Below are positions 42,239 to 51,165 of a DNA stretch of 64,000 nt, piece by piece (positions within the stretch are counted from its first letter, which is position 1; every line of letters starts with the position of its first letter). The translations under genes and the position numbers were made by a program. The notes below the pieces were generated by a model. That model made no database searches. It saw only the letters and a list, made by a program, of their open reading frames with translations, and had not been told where the DNA came from. The DNA comes from Rhizobium sp. NXC14 (lineage in GTDB: Bacteria > Pseudomonadota > Alphaproteobacteria > Rhizobiales > Rhizobiaceae): contig NZ_CP021033.1 of the NCBI RefSeq assembly GCF_002117485.1, positions 744,001 to 808,000 of the forward strand, given 5' to 3'.

Positions 42239-44533
42239 ATGGACGGCTTCAAGACCCACAGCTCTCATTGGGGCGCATTCTACGGGCGGCAACAGGAGGG
42301 AAAGCTCGAAATCCAGCCGCATCCGGCCGACCCGCATCCGTCGCCCCTGCTCGGCAATCTGCCCGCAATCGCCCACAGCCCCGCCCGCATCCGGCGGCCA
42401 GCCGTCAGGCGCGGCTGGCTTGAAGGCAAGCCTGATAATGCCGGGAAACGTGGGAGCGACGGTTATGTGGAGGTCAGCTGGCCGGAAGCGCTCGATCTTG
42501 TCGCCAACGAGCTTCGCCGCGTTCACGACGAAGCCGGACCGCAGGCGATTTTCGGCGGCTCGTATGGCTGGTCCAGCGCAGGACGCTTTCATCATGCCCA
42601 AAGCCAGATCCATCGTTTTCTCAACGTGCTTGGCGGATATGTCAGATCGGTCAATACCTACAGTTCGGGCGCGGCGATGGTCATCATTCCGCATGTGCTC
42701 GGTCCTTACGATAGCTTCGACCGAAAGAGCGTCACCTGGGAGGCGATCGAGCGCAGCAGCGAGCTGATCGTTGCCTTCGGCGGCATGGCGGTCAAGAACA
42801 CCGATGTCCACGGCGGCGGTATCAGCCGGCACGTCGTACGTCCCGCGCTGAGTGGTGCCCGTGCCCGCGGCGCGCGTTTCGTCCTCATAAGCCCCCTCAA
42901 GGATGATCTCGCCGCCGATCTGGAGGCTGAATGGCTGCCGGTCATCCCCGGAACCGATGTCGCGCTCATGCTCGCAATCGCCTTCGTCCTCGTCCACGAG
43001 GGACGGCATGACCGGAAATTTCTCGACCGCTATACGACAGGCTATCCACGCTTCGAGGCTTATCTGCTGGGACGCGAGGATGGCGTCGAAAAGAACCCGC
43101 AATGGGCGGCAGGCATCTGCGGTATCGCGGCCGAGACGATCGTGGATCTGGCGCGGCGCATGGCGAACGTCCGAACGCTGATCACCGTCAGCCATTCCTT
43201 GCAGCGCGCCGATTACGGCGAACAGCCTGTCTGGATGGGGATCGTGCTGGCGGCCATGCTCGGCCAGATCGGGCTCGATGGCGGCGGCTTCTCCTATTCG
43301 CTCGGCGCCCTTGGCAACATCGGCAAAAGCCAGCTTGCCGTTCCCCTTCCGACGCTCAAGCAATTCCACAATCCGGTGCCGGATTTCATTCCCGTCGCAC
43401 GGATCGCCGACATGCTGCTGAAACCCGGCGAGCCCTTCCACTACAATGGCCAGGCTCTGCGCTTTCCTGACATCCGCCTTGTCTATTGGGCCGGCGGCAA
43501 CCCGTTCCATCACCATCAGGATCTCAACAGGCTTCGCCGGGCGTTCAAGAAGCCGGAAACGATCATCGTGCATGAGACGGCCTGGACGTCCTCGGCACGC
43601 CACGCCGATATCGTCCTGCCCGCGACCACGACGCTCGAGCGCGACGATATCGGTGCAGCCGACCGCGATCCCATGATGATCGCGATGAAGAGGCTCATCG
43701 AACCAGTCGGCGAAGCACGCGACGATTACGAGATATTTGCCGATATCGCAGAGCGTCTCGGCAAGCGCGGCGAATTCACCGAAAACCGCTCGAGTCGCGA
43801 GTGGCTTGCTTTCCTCTTCGAGACAACGCGCGCGGCACTCGCAGCCGCTGGCCACCCGGCGCTGGATTTCGAGACGTTCTGGGAGAAAGGCGAACTGCAA
43901 CTGCCGGTGAAACCTGACGATGGCGGCCCTGCGCGTGCATTCCGAACCGATCCGGACGCCAATCCGCTGCCGACACCTTCGGGCAAGATCGAAATCTTCT
44001 CTGAAACGATCGAGAGCTTTGGTTATGACGATTGCCGGGGACATCCGTGCTGGTTTGACCCGACGGCCACGCCGGCGGAAAGCCGCTATCCGCTCTATCT
44101 GGTCTGCAACCAGCCGCATTCGCGCCTTCACAGCCAGCTGGACTATGGCGACTTCAGCCGTTCGACCAAGATCAAGGGGCGCGAACCCGTGCGCATTAAT
44201 CCGGCCGATGCGGTCGAGCGCGGCATTTCGGATCGCGATATTGTCAGGCTGTTTAACGCCCGCGGCAGTTGCCTGGCGGCTGCGGTGATCAGTGCGGATG
44301 TGAAACCGGGCGTCATGCAACTTGCCACTGGCGCTTGGTTCGAGCCTGATGACGCTGATGCCGAGATTGCAATCTGCATTCATGGCAACCCGAATATCCT
44401 GACAAAGGACACGGGCACGTCTCAGCTTGCCCAGGCATCGACCGGGCAACTGACAAAGGTCGAGGTCGAGCGCTTTGAAGGGGAATTGCCGCCCGTGCGC
44501 GTTCTCGATGGAATGACGTTCACCGGCATATAG
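42239..44533 (+). CDS. bisC: Molybdopterin-dependent sulfoxide reductase (BisC/DMSO reductase type)
   Basis: 764 residues from the ATG at 42239; the frame is open far upstream through glcD but is not family-like there. No N-terminal Fe-S cysteine motif and no Tat signal, as in cytoplasmic biotin sulfoxide reductase. Key regions: SSHWGAFYGRQQEGKLEIQP, GGSYGWSSAGRFHHAQSQIH, then SVNTYSSGAAMV with the Mo-ligand serine, YWAGGNPFHHHQDLNRL, ARHADIVLPATTTLERDDIG, and NQPHSRLHSQLDYGD near the C-terminus. It reduces S-oxides such as biotin, methionine or dimethyl sulfoxide. The sulfur gene neighbourhood supports a sulfoxide substrate. Confidence 0.9.
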   Translation: MDGFKTHSSHWGAFYGRQQEGKLEIQPHPADPHPSPLLGNLPAIAHSPARIRRPAVRRGWLEGKPDNAGKRGSDGYVEVSWPEALDLVANELRRVHDEAGPQAIFGGSYGWSSAGRFHHAQSQIHRFLNVLGGYVRSVNTYSSGAAMVIIPHVLGPYDSFDRKSVTWEAIERSSELIVAFGGMAVKNTDVHGGGISRHVVRPALSGARARGARFVLISPLKDDLAADLEAEWLPVIPGTDVALMLAIAFVLVHEGRHDRKFLDRYTTGYPRFEAYLLGREDGVEKNPQWAAGICGIAAETIVDLARRMANVRTLITVSHSLQRADYGEQPVWMGIVLAAMLGQIGLDGGGFSYSLGALGNIGKSQLAVPLPTLKQFHNPVPDFIPVARIADMLLKPGEPFHYNGQALRFPDIRLVYWAGGNPFHHHQDLNRLRRAFKKPETIIVHETAWTSSARHADIVLPATTTLERDDIGAADRDPMMIAMKRLIEPVGEARDDYEIFADIAERLGKRGEFTENRSSREWLAFLFETTRAALAAAGHPALDFETFWEKGELQLPVKPDDGGPARAFRTDPDANPLPTPSGKIEIFSETIESFGYDDCRGHPCWFDPTATPAESRYPLYLVCNQPHSRLHSQLDYGDFSRSTKIKGREPVRINPADAVERGISDRDIVRLFNARGSCLAAAVISADVKPGVMQLATGAWFEPDDADAEIAICIHGNPNILTKDTGTSQLAQASTGQLTKVEVERFEGELPPVRVLDGMTFTGI

Positions 44534-44545
44534 GCCGATGGTGGT

Positions 44546-44571
44546 GACGCCCTTGGCGGGCGAAGGGCGTC
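44546..44571 (+). terminator. Stem-loop after the molybdoenzyme gene
   Basis: GACGCCCTT-N8-AAGGGCGTC, perfect 9-bp stem, 12 bases after the stop codon. T content downstream is modest. It probably ends the glcD-bisC transcript before the Dpp-type importer operon. Confidence 0.6.
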
Positions 44572-44614
44572 GGAAATCCTGATCCTCGTGTTTCGCAGTG
44601 CGCTGATAAAATAA

Positions 44615-44631
44615 TCTACATATTTGGTAGA
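44615..44631. promoter_or_regulatory. Dyad upstream of the Dpp-type importer operon
   Basis: TCTAC-N7-GTAGA, perfect 5-bp arms, about 85 bp before the binding-protein start. It has the same N7 spacing and similar arms as TTTCTAT-N7-ATAGAAA at 51072 and AAATCTAT-N7-ATAGATTT at 29755. Confidence 0.45.
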
Positions 44632-44716
44632 AAAAGAACAACCAGTCTTTCTCGCAGTTGATCCGGTCACGTAGGCTCCTGTTCACGATCAGCCCGGCAA
44701 CAAACAGGACCGCCAT

Positions 44717-46369
44717 ATGAACGACTGCTCTTTCCACTCTCTTCTTTCCCGGCGTCGTCTGCTGAGCGCCACCTCTGCACTGGCATTTGCCGCTTTGGTC
44801 GCAACAGCGAATGCAACCCCGGCCCTGGCTGAGGACGGAGCGCAAGATGGAGGAGACGTCGTCTTCCTGATTGACTCGCTCGGGGACACCTGGATCCCCA
44901 ACAACATCGCGATCTCCAGCTTTCAGGGCCATATATGGGGGCATGTGACCGACAAGCTTCTCTATGTCGATGCCGACGGCAAGGTCAGCCCGTGGATCGC
45001 CGAGCGCTGGGAGCAGAACGACAATGCGACTGAATTCACTCTGCATCTCAAGAGTGGCGTGACCTTCTCCGACGGCAGCCCGCTCGATGCGGCGGCCGTC
45101 GTCGCCAATCTCGACATCTGGTATGGCGGGCGCAAGAGCGAGGGCATCAATCCGATCGGCCTCTTCCCCAAGACCTATGATCACGCCGAGGCAGTCGATG
45201 CGACAACCGTCAAGGTCTTCTTCAAGAAACCGACGCTGGGCTTCATTCCGACACTTGGCTACCACGGCTCCATCCTCATTTCGCCGAAGACCATCGCCTC
45301 GCCGGCGAGCGCCCAGGCGGACCTGAGCAAGACCTCCGGCAGCGGCCCTTATGTCGTCGAGTCCTGGAAGGAAGGCGACTACGTCAAGCTTGCCAAGCGC
45401 AAGGATTACAACTGGGGCCCGGCAGCGGTCGGCCAGACCGGTCCCGCCCATCTCGATACGATCACCTACAAGCTCGTGTCGGAACCGTCGCTGCGGGTTG
45501 CGGCAGTGCAGTCCGGCCAAGCCGACGTTGCCTATAATGCATCTCCTCAGGAGCTCGAGTCCCTGAAGTCGGAAGGCCTGACGGTCGCCACGCCCCGCTA
45601 TCTCGGCTTCGTCAACGGCTGGGCGATCAACACCAAGCTTGCCCCCTATGACGACGTGAAGGTTCGCCAGGCGCTTCAGGCCAGCATCAATCGCCAGGAA
45701 ATCATCGACACCGTCTATACGCCCGACTGGAAGCTTGCGACGTCGTTCATCCAGAGCAACGTTCCGGGTGCGACTGACCAGAGCGCGCTGCTGGCCTACA
45801 ATCCTGAAAAGGCAGAAAAGCTACTCGACGAGGCAGGGTGGAAGAAGGGAATGGGCGGCGTCCGCGTCAAGGATGGCAAGCCGCTGTCGCTGACGCTGAA
45901 CTCGAACCCCTACCTCGCGACATCGAAATCGATCGACGAATTGATTGCGCAGCAGCTCGGCAAGATCGGCTGGAAGGTCGATATTCGTGCCTATGACGTC
46001 GTCACCTATGGCCAGAAGGTTAAGTACGGTGGCGCGGGCGTACCGGCCTATGAGGTGACGCGCTCCTTCATCGACGCCGGCACCGTCGCCAGCATCCTGA
46101 CCAATGCCAACAATGGCGAGAACTGGTTTGCCCTCGACGAGAGCGACAAGACCCTCAACGACTTGCGAGACAAGATCGCCGGCGCCGGCACCATCGAAGC
46201 CCGCAAGCCGCTTCTCGACGAACTACAGAGATACGTCCTCGACCAGGGCTATTTCATTCCGCGAACGCAGATCGTCCAGCGCATCTACGTGCAGTCGCCG
46301 AAGCTCAAGGGCGAGGTCTATAACGGCGTCGCCTACGCCAGCTACTACACCGCGACGAAGAGCGAATAG
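44717..46369 (+). CDS. Dpp/Ni-type ABC importer binding protein (SBP family 5)
   Basis: 550 residues, AGGA before the start. The leader SRRRLLSATSALAFAALVAT has a twin-arginine motif (SRRRLL) and ends near ALAED, so Tat export is likely. The mature part has the family 5 landmarks LLYVDADGKVSPWIAERWEQ, FTLHLKSGVTFSDGSPLDA, and AINTKLAPYDDVKVRQALQA. These proteins bind peptides, glutathione, opines or metal chelates. The first gene of an operon running to 51027, whose last member is an LLM monooxygenase, so the ligand may be a sulfur-containing peptide-like compound (inference). Confidence 0.92.
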   Translation: MNDCSFHSLLSRRRLLSATSALAFAALVATANATPALAEDGAQDGGDVVFLIDSLGDTWIPNNIAISSFQGHIWGHVTDKLLYVDADGKVSPWIAERWEQNDNATEFTLHLKSGVTFSDGSPLDAAAVVANLDIWYGGRKSEGINPIGLFPKTYDHAEAVDATTVKVFFKKPTLGFIPTLGYHGSILISPKTIASPASAQADLSKTSGSGPYVVESWKEGDYVKLAKRKDYNWGPAAVGQTGPAHLDTITYKLVSEPSLRVAAVQSGQADVAYNASPQELESLKSEGLTVATPRYLGFVNGWAINTKLAPYDDVKVRQALQASINRQEIIDTVYTPDWKLATSFIQSNVPGATDQSALLAYNPEKAEKLLDEAGWKKGMGGVRVKDGKPLSLTLNSNPYLATSKSIDELIAQQLGKIGWKVDIRAYDVVTYGQKVKYGGAGVPAYEVTRSFIDAGTVASILTNANNGENWFALDESDKTLNDLRDKIAGAGTIEARKPLLDELQRYVLDQGYFIPRTQIVQRIYVQSPKLKGEVYNGVAYASYYTATKSE

Positions 46370-46401
46370 CCCGGCCACTCAACAGATACAGAGGTGATGG
46401 C

Positions 46402-47412
46402 ATGAGCAAAGCCTATTTCAACTATGCCGGAAAACGACTCCTGCAGGCAATCGTCGTGATCCTGCTGTCTTATGTCTTCACCTTTGTTGTCGTCAGCATC
46501 CTGCCCGGCGATCCGATCACCAATGTCCTGAACAACCCGCAGAATGGCTTCACCCCGGATGAGATCAAGGAGATCATCGCGGCACAAGGGCTGGACAAAC
46601 CGATCCCCGTGCAGCTTTGGAACGCCTTTTCCGGTTTCGTGACCGGCGATCTCGGTCTGTCGATGCGGACCAACCGGCCGGTGGCGACGCTGATCGGCGA
46701 GGTTCTGCCGTCGACGCTGGTGCTTGCCTCGGCGGGCCTTGCGGTTGCGCTTTTGCTCGCGGCAATCATCGCCTACGGCACGCAATTTCTGCCGCGGCGG
46801 TACGGCCAGGGACTGCTCCGCGGTTTCCCCTCGTTGTTCCTGTCAGTGCCGAACTTCGTGATCGGCCTGGTGCTGATCCACCTCTTCGGTTTCCAGCTCG
46901 GCGTCTTTCGCGTCATCGAGCCCGACAGCTTCTGGGCAACGCTTTTCGCAGCGATCGCCCTCGGCATCCCGATCTCGGCGCAGATTGCCGAAGTCCTGAT
47001 TGCCAATCTCGACCATGAGTCCGGCCAGGATTACGCCGCGGTCGCGCGCGGACGAGGGCTTGGTCAGATGCGGCTCTTCGTCATGCACCTCCTGAAGCCG
47101 TCCTCGTTGCCCGTCATCACCGTCGTCGCACTGACGATCGGCGAATTGCTCGGCGGGTCGCTGATCACCGAGACGGTGTTCGGGCGAAACGGGCTCGGCA
47201 GCCTGGTCCAGCGGTCGGTCAGCACGCAGGACCTGCCGGTTCTGCAAGCGGTCGTTTCGCTCGCGGCCGTGGTCTTTGTGGTCGTCAACCTGATCGCCGA
47301 CCTCACCTACCCGCTGCTCGATCCACGCGTAAAACTTCTCGGCACGCAGCAGCGTCGCCCGACAACCGCTGACGACAGCTCCCTCCCGATCTCCAAGGCG
47401 GTGACCCCATGA
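46402..47412 (+). CDS. Dpp-type ABC importer permease (DppB)
   Basis: 336 residues, GAGGTGATG before the start. Six membrane segments; first span LLQAIVVILLSYVFTFVVVS. The family's FVVVSILPGDPITNVLNNPQ and the EAA loop GQDYAAVARGRGLGQMRLFV are present; the C-terminus has GGSLITETVFGRNGLGSLVQ. It precedes DppC with a 4-base overlap. Confidence 0.93.
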   Translation: MSKAYFNYAGKRLLQAIVVILLSYVFTFVVVSILPGDPITNVLNNPQNGFTPDEIKEIIAAQGLDKPIPVQLWNAFSGFVTGDLGLSMRTNRPVATLIGEVLPSTLVLASAGLAVALLLAAIIAYGTQFLPRRYGQGLLRGFPSLFLSVPNFVIGLVLIHLFGFQLGVFRVIEPDSFWATLFAAIALGIPISAQIAEVLIANLDHESGQDYAAVARGRGLGQMRLFVMHLLKPSSLPVITVVALTIGELLGGSLITETVFGRNGLGSLVQRSVSTQDLPVLQAVVSLAAVVFVVVNLIADLTYPLLDPRVKLLGTQQRRPTTADDSSLPISKAVTP

Positions 47413-48257
47413 CGCTCGCCGCCATTTCTTCCACGCCACGTACGACGCTGATCGGCCGTCTGACGGGCCTGCGTGTTCCAGCCGTCGTTATCCTCTCGTT
47501 CCTGATCGTCGCTCTGGCGATCGCCTGGTCCTTGGCGCCTGGCCTGTTCACCGGCTACGATCCGGTGAACGGCACTCCCGCCCAGAAGCTGCTCGGCCCA
47601 AGTGCGGCGCACTGGTTCGGCACCGATCACCTCGGCCGCGACCTTTATACCCGAGTCGTCTATGGCACAGCCTCATCGGTAACCAGCGCGCTGATCGCGG
47701 TCGTGATCGGCGTTGTCGCCGGCGGAATTATCGGGCTCCTTGCCGGCTTCTTCGGCGGCTGGGTGGACACGGTCTTTGCCCGCCTCGTCGATGTTTTGTT
47801 GGCCATCCCCAAATTCCTGCTGGCAGTGATCGTCGTCACCGCGATCGGTTTCGACACGACGAACGCGGCAATCGCGACGGGCGTCTCGGCCGTTGCCCTT
47901 TTTGCCCGGGTGATGCGCTCGGAAGTGATCAAGACGAGGCAGGCAACCTTCGTCGAATCGTCCTTTCTTCTCGGCGGGTCGCGCTGGCACATTCTGTGGC
48001 GCCACGTGCTCCCGAACGCATCGCGGTCGGTGCTGCCGCTTGCAGTCCTGCAATTCGGCGATTCCATCCTGGTGATCGCCAGCCTTGCCTTCCTTGGCTA
48101 TGGCGATCCGCCACCTGCTTCCGATTGGGGCCTGCTGATCTCGATCGGCAAGGATTACCTGAAATGGCCCTGGCTGGTTTACGCCCCGGCCCTCGTCACG
48201 ATCGCAACCGTCCTCTCTGTAAACAGGATCAGCCGATGGCTCCGCAAGACAGACTGA
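47409..48257 (+). CDS. Dpp-type ABC importer permease (DppC)
   Basis: 282 residues, starts in ATGA with the DppB stop. Landmarks: HWFGTDHLGRDLYTRVVYG, IIGLLAGFFGGWVDTVFARL, LAIPKFLLAVIVV, and the EAA loop TFVESSFLLGGSRWHILWRH. The last 22 bases overlap the ATPase gene. Confidence 0.93.
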   Translation: MTLAAISSTPRTTLIGRLTGLRVPAVVILSFLIVALAIAWSLAPGLFTGYDPVNGTPAQKLLGPSAAHWFGTDHLGRDLYTRVVYGTASSVTSALIAVVIGVVAGGIIGLLAGFFGGWVDTVFARLVDVLLAIPKFLLAVIVVTAIGFDTTNAAIATGVSAVALFARVMRSEVIKTRQATFVESSFLLGGSRWHILWRHVLPNASRSVLPLAVLQFGDSILVIASLAFLGYGDPPPASDWGLLISIGKDYLKWPWLVYAPALVTIATVLSVNRISRWLRKTD

Positions 48258-49939
48258 CCACGCTTTCAAACCCTCCGTCGCCCCCGCTGCTGCGGGCCGA
48301 TGGATTGTCGGTCGCCTACGGCACCCACAGGGTCGTGAGCAATGTCGGCTTCGAGCTTGGACGCGGCAGAAGTCTCGCGCTGATCGGCGAATCCGGATCG
48401 GGCAAATCGACCATCGCCCGCGCCGTCCTGCGGCTGCTTCCCGCAACGGGACACGCCACCGGCCGCGTCGAATTCGATGGCCAGGAGCTTCTGGGGCTTC
48501 CGGAACGCCGCTTCCGCCCCTTGAGAGGACGCAGGATCGGCTTCGTGCCGCAGGATCCGGGCAATTCGCTGAACCCGGTCCGCACGATCGGCGCGCAGGC
48601 AATGGAGGCAGCCGCACTGCTGGACGAAACGGACAAGGCGCTTCGCAAGGCACTCGTTCTGGATACATTCGCGCAGGTCGGGCTCGACAATCCGCAGCGT
48701 GTCTATGACTCCTACCCTCATCAGCTTTCCGGCGGCATGCTCCAGCGCGTGCTGATCGGTCTCGCCGTTCTGCCGCGGCCCGCGCTGCTGGTCGCAGACG
48801 AGCCGACCTCCGCACTCGATGTGACGATCCAGAAGCGTATTCTCGACCTGTTGTCGAAACTGCAGGAGGAGCTGCAGATCAGCCTTCTCCTGATTACCCA
48901 TGACCTGGCGATCGCAGCCGAGCGCGCGGAATCCATTGTGGTCCTCAAGGACGGCGCCATCCAGGAAGCCGGCGGCACCGCGACAGTATTCTCCGCCCCC
49001 TCCTCATCCTACGCCAGAAAGCTCCATGGCGATGTGCCGGCGCTCAATCCGGACCGGTACAGGCCGTTGCGAGAGCCTGGTTTCCGGCACCTCAGCGCCA
49101 GGCGCGAAAAGACAGCGAAGATCGAGGTCAGCGGCGTAACGAAGAGCTTCACCGTCGACGGCAAGGTTCTGACCGCCGTCAACGACGTCTCGTTCGAGGT
49201 TCAGGCGGGAACGACGCATGCGCTGGTTGGCGAATCCGGATCCGGGAAGACGACAGCGATCCGGCTTCTGCTCGGGCTGGAGCAACCCGATACCGGAAAG
49301 ATCGCGGTTGGCGGCGAACAGGTGAACGGTCGATCCCCCGAGCAGCTTCGCTCTGTCTGGCGGCACCTGCAGCTTGTCTATCAGAACCCGTTCACGTCCC
49401 TCGACCCGACCTGGATAGTCGAGAAAATCGTGCGCGAGCCCCTGGACCGCTTCAAGATCGGGACACATCAGGAGCGGGCGCTTGCGGTGCGCAACGCGTT
49501 AGCAAATGTCGGGCTGGGCGAGCATCTCTTGTTGCGCAAGCCCGCTGCCTTGTCGGGCGGCCAACGCCAGCGCGTTGCCATTGCCCGGTCGCTTGTCCTG
49601 AAACCTGACGTAATCGTGCTTGACGAGCCTACTTCGGCGCTCGACGTGAGCGTCCAGGCCGACATCGTCGAAGTGCTGCTGTCGTTGCAGGTCAAGCTCG
49701 GCCTCACCTACATCTTCGTGTCGCACGATCTTGCGCTTGTACGCCAGCTTGCCCACACGGTCTCGGTCATGCAGCGCGGACGCATCGTCGAACATGGCAC
49801 CGTCGGAGAGATCTTCGACACGCCCCGCCAGCCCTATACCCGCTCGCTGCTCGAATCGATCCCGTCAGGTGCGGCGCGTTTTGCGCGCACCCAGCCACTG
49901 CAGCACCGGCAGATCTTCAATGAGGAAAAGATCGCATGA
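48236..49939 (+). CDS. Dpp-type ABC importer double ATPase (DppD-DppF fusion)
   Basis: 567 residues from the ATG at 48236. Two complete ABC cassettes in one chain. First: Walker A GESGSGKST at 51-59, signature LSGGM at 164-168, Walker B LLVADEP at 184-190. Second: Walker A GESGSGKTT at 332-340, signature LSGGQRQRVAIARSL, Walker B VIVLDEPTSALDVS. The oligopeptide/nickel C-terminal motif (QPYTRSLLESIP) is present after the second domain. Fusions of this kind occur in glutathione (GsiA) and related importers. It powers the DppBC-type permease. Confidence 0.94.
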   Translation: MAPQDRLTTLSNPPSPPLLRADGLSVAYGTHRVVSNVGFELGRGRSLALIGESGSGKSTIARAVLRLLPATGHATGRVEFDGQELLGLPERRFRPLRGRRIGFVPQDPGNSLNPVRTIGAQAMEAAALLDETDKALRKALVLDTFAQVGLDNPQRVYDSYPHQLSGGMLQRVLIGLAVLPRPALLVADEPTSALDVTIQKRILDLLSKLQEELQISLLLITHDLAIAAERAESIVVLKDGAIQEAGGTATVFSAPSSSYARKLHGDVPALNPDRYRPLREPGFRHLSARREKTAKIEVSGVTKSFTVDGKVLTAVNDVSFEVQAGTTHALVGESGSGKTTAIRLLLGLEQPDTGKIAVGGEQVNGRSPEQLRSVWRHLQLVYQNPFTSLDPTWIVEKIVREPLDRFKIGTHQERALAVRNALANVGLGEHLLLRKPAALSGGQRQRVAIARSLVLKPDVIVLDEPTSALDVSVQADIVEVLLSLQVKLGLTYIFVSHDLALVRQLAHTVSVMQRGRIVEHGTVGEIFDTPRQPYTRSLLESIPSGAARFARTQPLQHRQIFNEEKIA

Positions 49940-51027
49940 CCGTCATCGCCCCCGCCCCGGCGCCGTCTACGTCATTCCGTCCGAAGAAGCGGCTCGGCTT
50001 CAACACCCGCGTCTCGTTCAACGATGAAACCGGTCCCGCCCACGGCTTGCGGGAGGGCATCGAGCTTTTCAAGGCGGCCGAACGTCTGGGCTATCAGTCA
50101 GGCTGGGCCTATCAGCGGCATTTCGACCACTATCTATCCTCGCCGCTGCCCTTCTTTGCTGCGGTCGGCCAGCATACCAGCCATATTGTGCTGGGCTCGG
50201 CCGTCATTCCGATGCGCTATCAGGATCCCATCCTGCTGGCGGAAGCCGCAGCAACGACCGACCTCCTGATCGGTGGCAGATTGGAACTGGCGATCTCGAC
50301 CGGCGCCAACGCAGCCTTCGACGCCGTCTTCGGCGCGGTGGAAACCGATGCCCGGTCGGAAGCCAAGCGGCGTCAGGCGCGTTTTCTGTCCGCGATCTCC
50401 GGCGAGGTTCTGCACACCATCGCAGAACCCGGCCAGGGTGCCGCCGAAGGCACTCAACTGAGGGTGACGCCGCATAGTCCGACTCTGCGCTCGCGCATCC
50501 GCCAAGGTTCCGCGAGCCTGGGATCAGCGATCCAGGCTGCCGAACTCGGCATCGGACTGATCGCCGGAACCGTACAGCACGACCACGCCGAGGGTGAGAG
50601 CTTCGGAAGCTATCAGGCCCGTTGCATCGAGGCTTTCCGGGACACCTGGCGAAAGCAGCGGACAAGCGAGCCGCCAGCTGTGGCCGTGGCCGCCTCGGTC
50701 CTCGTCGGCACGACGCCCGAGCTTCGAGAGAAATATGCGGCCTATGATCTCGAGCGTCGTACCCAGGGCATTGCCGCATCGCGGCCGAAAGGTGCTCTTG
50801 AACCGAGTTCGCGAGCCAACCAGCCGCCGGGAAGCCAGATTTCGCCGGTCTTCCACGGCACAGCGGACCAGGTGATCGAAGCAGTGCTCAGCGATCCCGG
50901 GCTCGCTGCGGCTGATGAGATCGTTCTCTTCCTGCCGCCGGCCTTCGGCCTCGCCGAGAATATCCAGCTGCTGACCGACCTTGCCGGCACCGTCGCCCCG
51001 AGCCTCGGCTGGTCGCCTAATTGGTAG
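49936..51027 (+). CDS. LLM class flavin-dependent oxidoreductase
   Basis: 363 residues, start overlapping the ATPase stop by 4 bases (ATGA). Luciferase-like barrel: LGFNTRVSFNDETGPAHGLR, GYQSGWAYQRHF, SHIVLGSAVIPMRYQDPILL, and GGRLELAISTGANAAFDAVF. The length is normal but the sequence is not a close SsuD, NtaA or SfnG type. It uses reduced flavin and O2, probably to cleave the compound imported by the operon. No reductase gene is in this operon; the one at 54502 may serve. Confidence 0.85.
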   Translation: MTVIAPAPAPSTSFRPKKRLGFNTRVSFNDETGPAHGLREGIELFKAAERLGYQSGWAYQRHFDHYLSSPLPFFAAVGQHTSHIVLGSAVIPMRYQDPILLAEAAATTDLLIGGRLELAISTGANAAFDAVFGAVETDARSEAKRRQARFLSAISGEVLHTIAEPGQGAAEGTQLRVTPHSPTLRSRIRQGSASLGSAIQAAELGIGLIAGTVQHDHAEGESFGSYQARCIEAFRDTWRKQRTSEPPAVAVAASVLVGTTPELREKYAAYDLERRTQGIAASRPKGALEPSSRANQPPGSQISPVFHGTADQVIEAVLSDPGLAAADEIVLFLPPAFGLAENIQLLTDLAGTVAPSLGWSPNW

Positions 51028-51071
51028 AACCTCCGCCGGATTTAACGCCAGCAGCCGCCAATTAGGGATAT

Positions 51072-51092
51072 TTTCTATAGTTTGAATAGAAA
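51072..51092. promoter_or_regulatory. A/T-rich dyad upstream of the monooxygenase gene at 51166
   Basis: TTTCTAT-N7-ATAGAAA, perfect 7-bp arms, with the same CTAT-N7-ATAG core as at 29755. It lies directly upstream of the AAGAC-CT-GTCTT palindrome, forming a compact candidate control region. Confidence 0.5.
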
Positions 51093-51096
51093 TAGA

Positions 51097-51108
51097 AAGA
51101 CCTGTCTT
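51097..51108. promoter_or_regulatory. Candidate TetR operator, second copy
   Basis: AAGACctGTCTT, a perfect 5+5 palindrome, 58 bp before the start at 51166. Fourteen of fifteen bases from 51099 match the site upstream of the TetR gene at 39529. Confidence 0.5.
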
Positions 51109-51165
51109 CCTTGGCCTTTATCTGCGGCCTAATTTCGACCACCATCGATAATCAGAGGAGCTCCC

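Noticed and set aside
42104..45520. A 1138-codon open frame on the minus strand opposite the molybdoenzyme and the Dpp-type binding-protein genes
   Set aside because: It is antisense to two clearly identified proteins and has an Arg/Asp/Gly-rich composition without any domain. It is a by-product of high third-position GC in the real frame.
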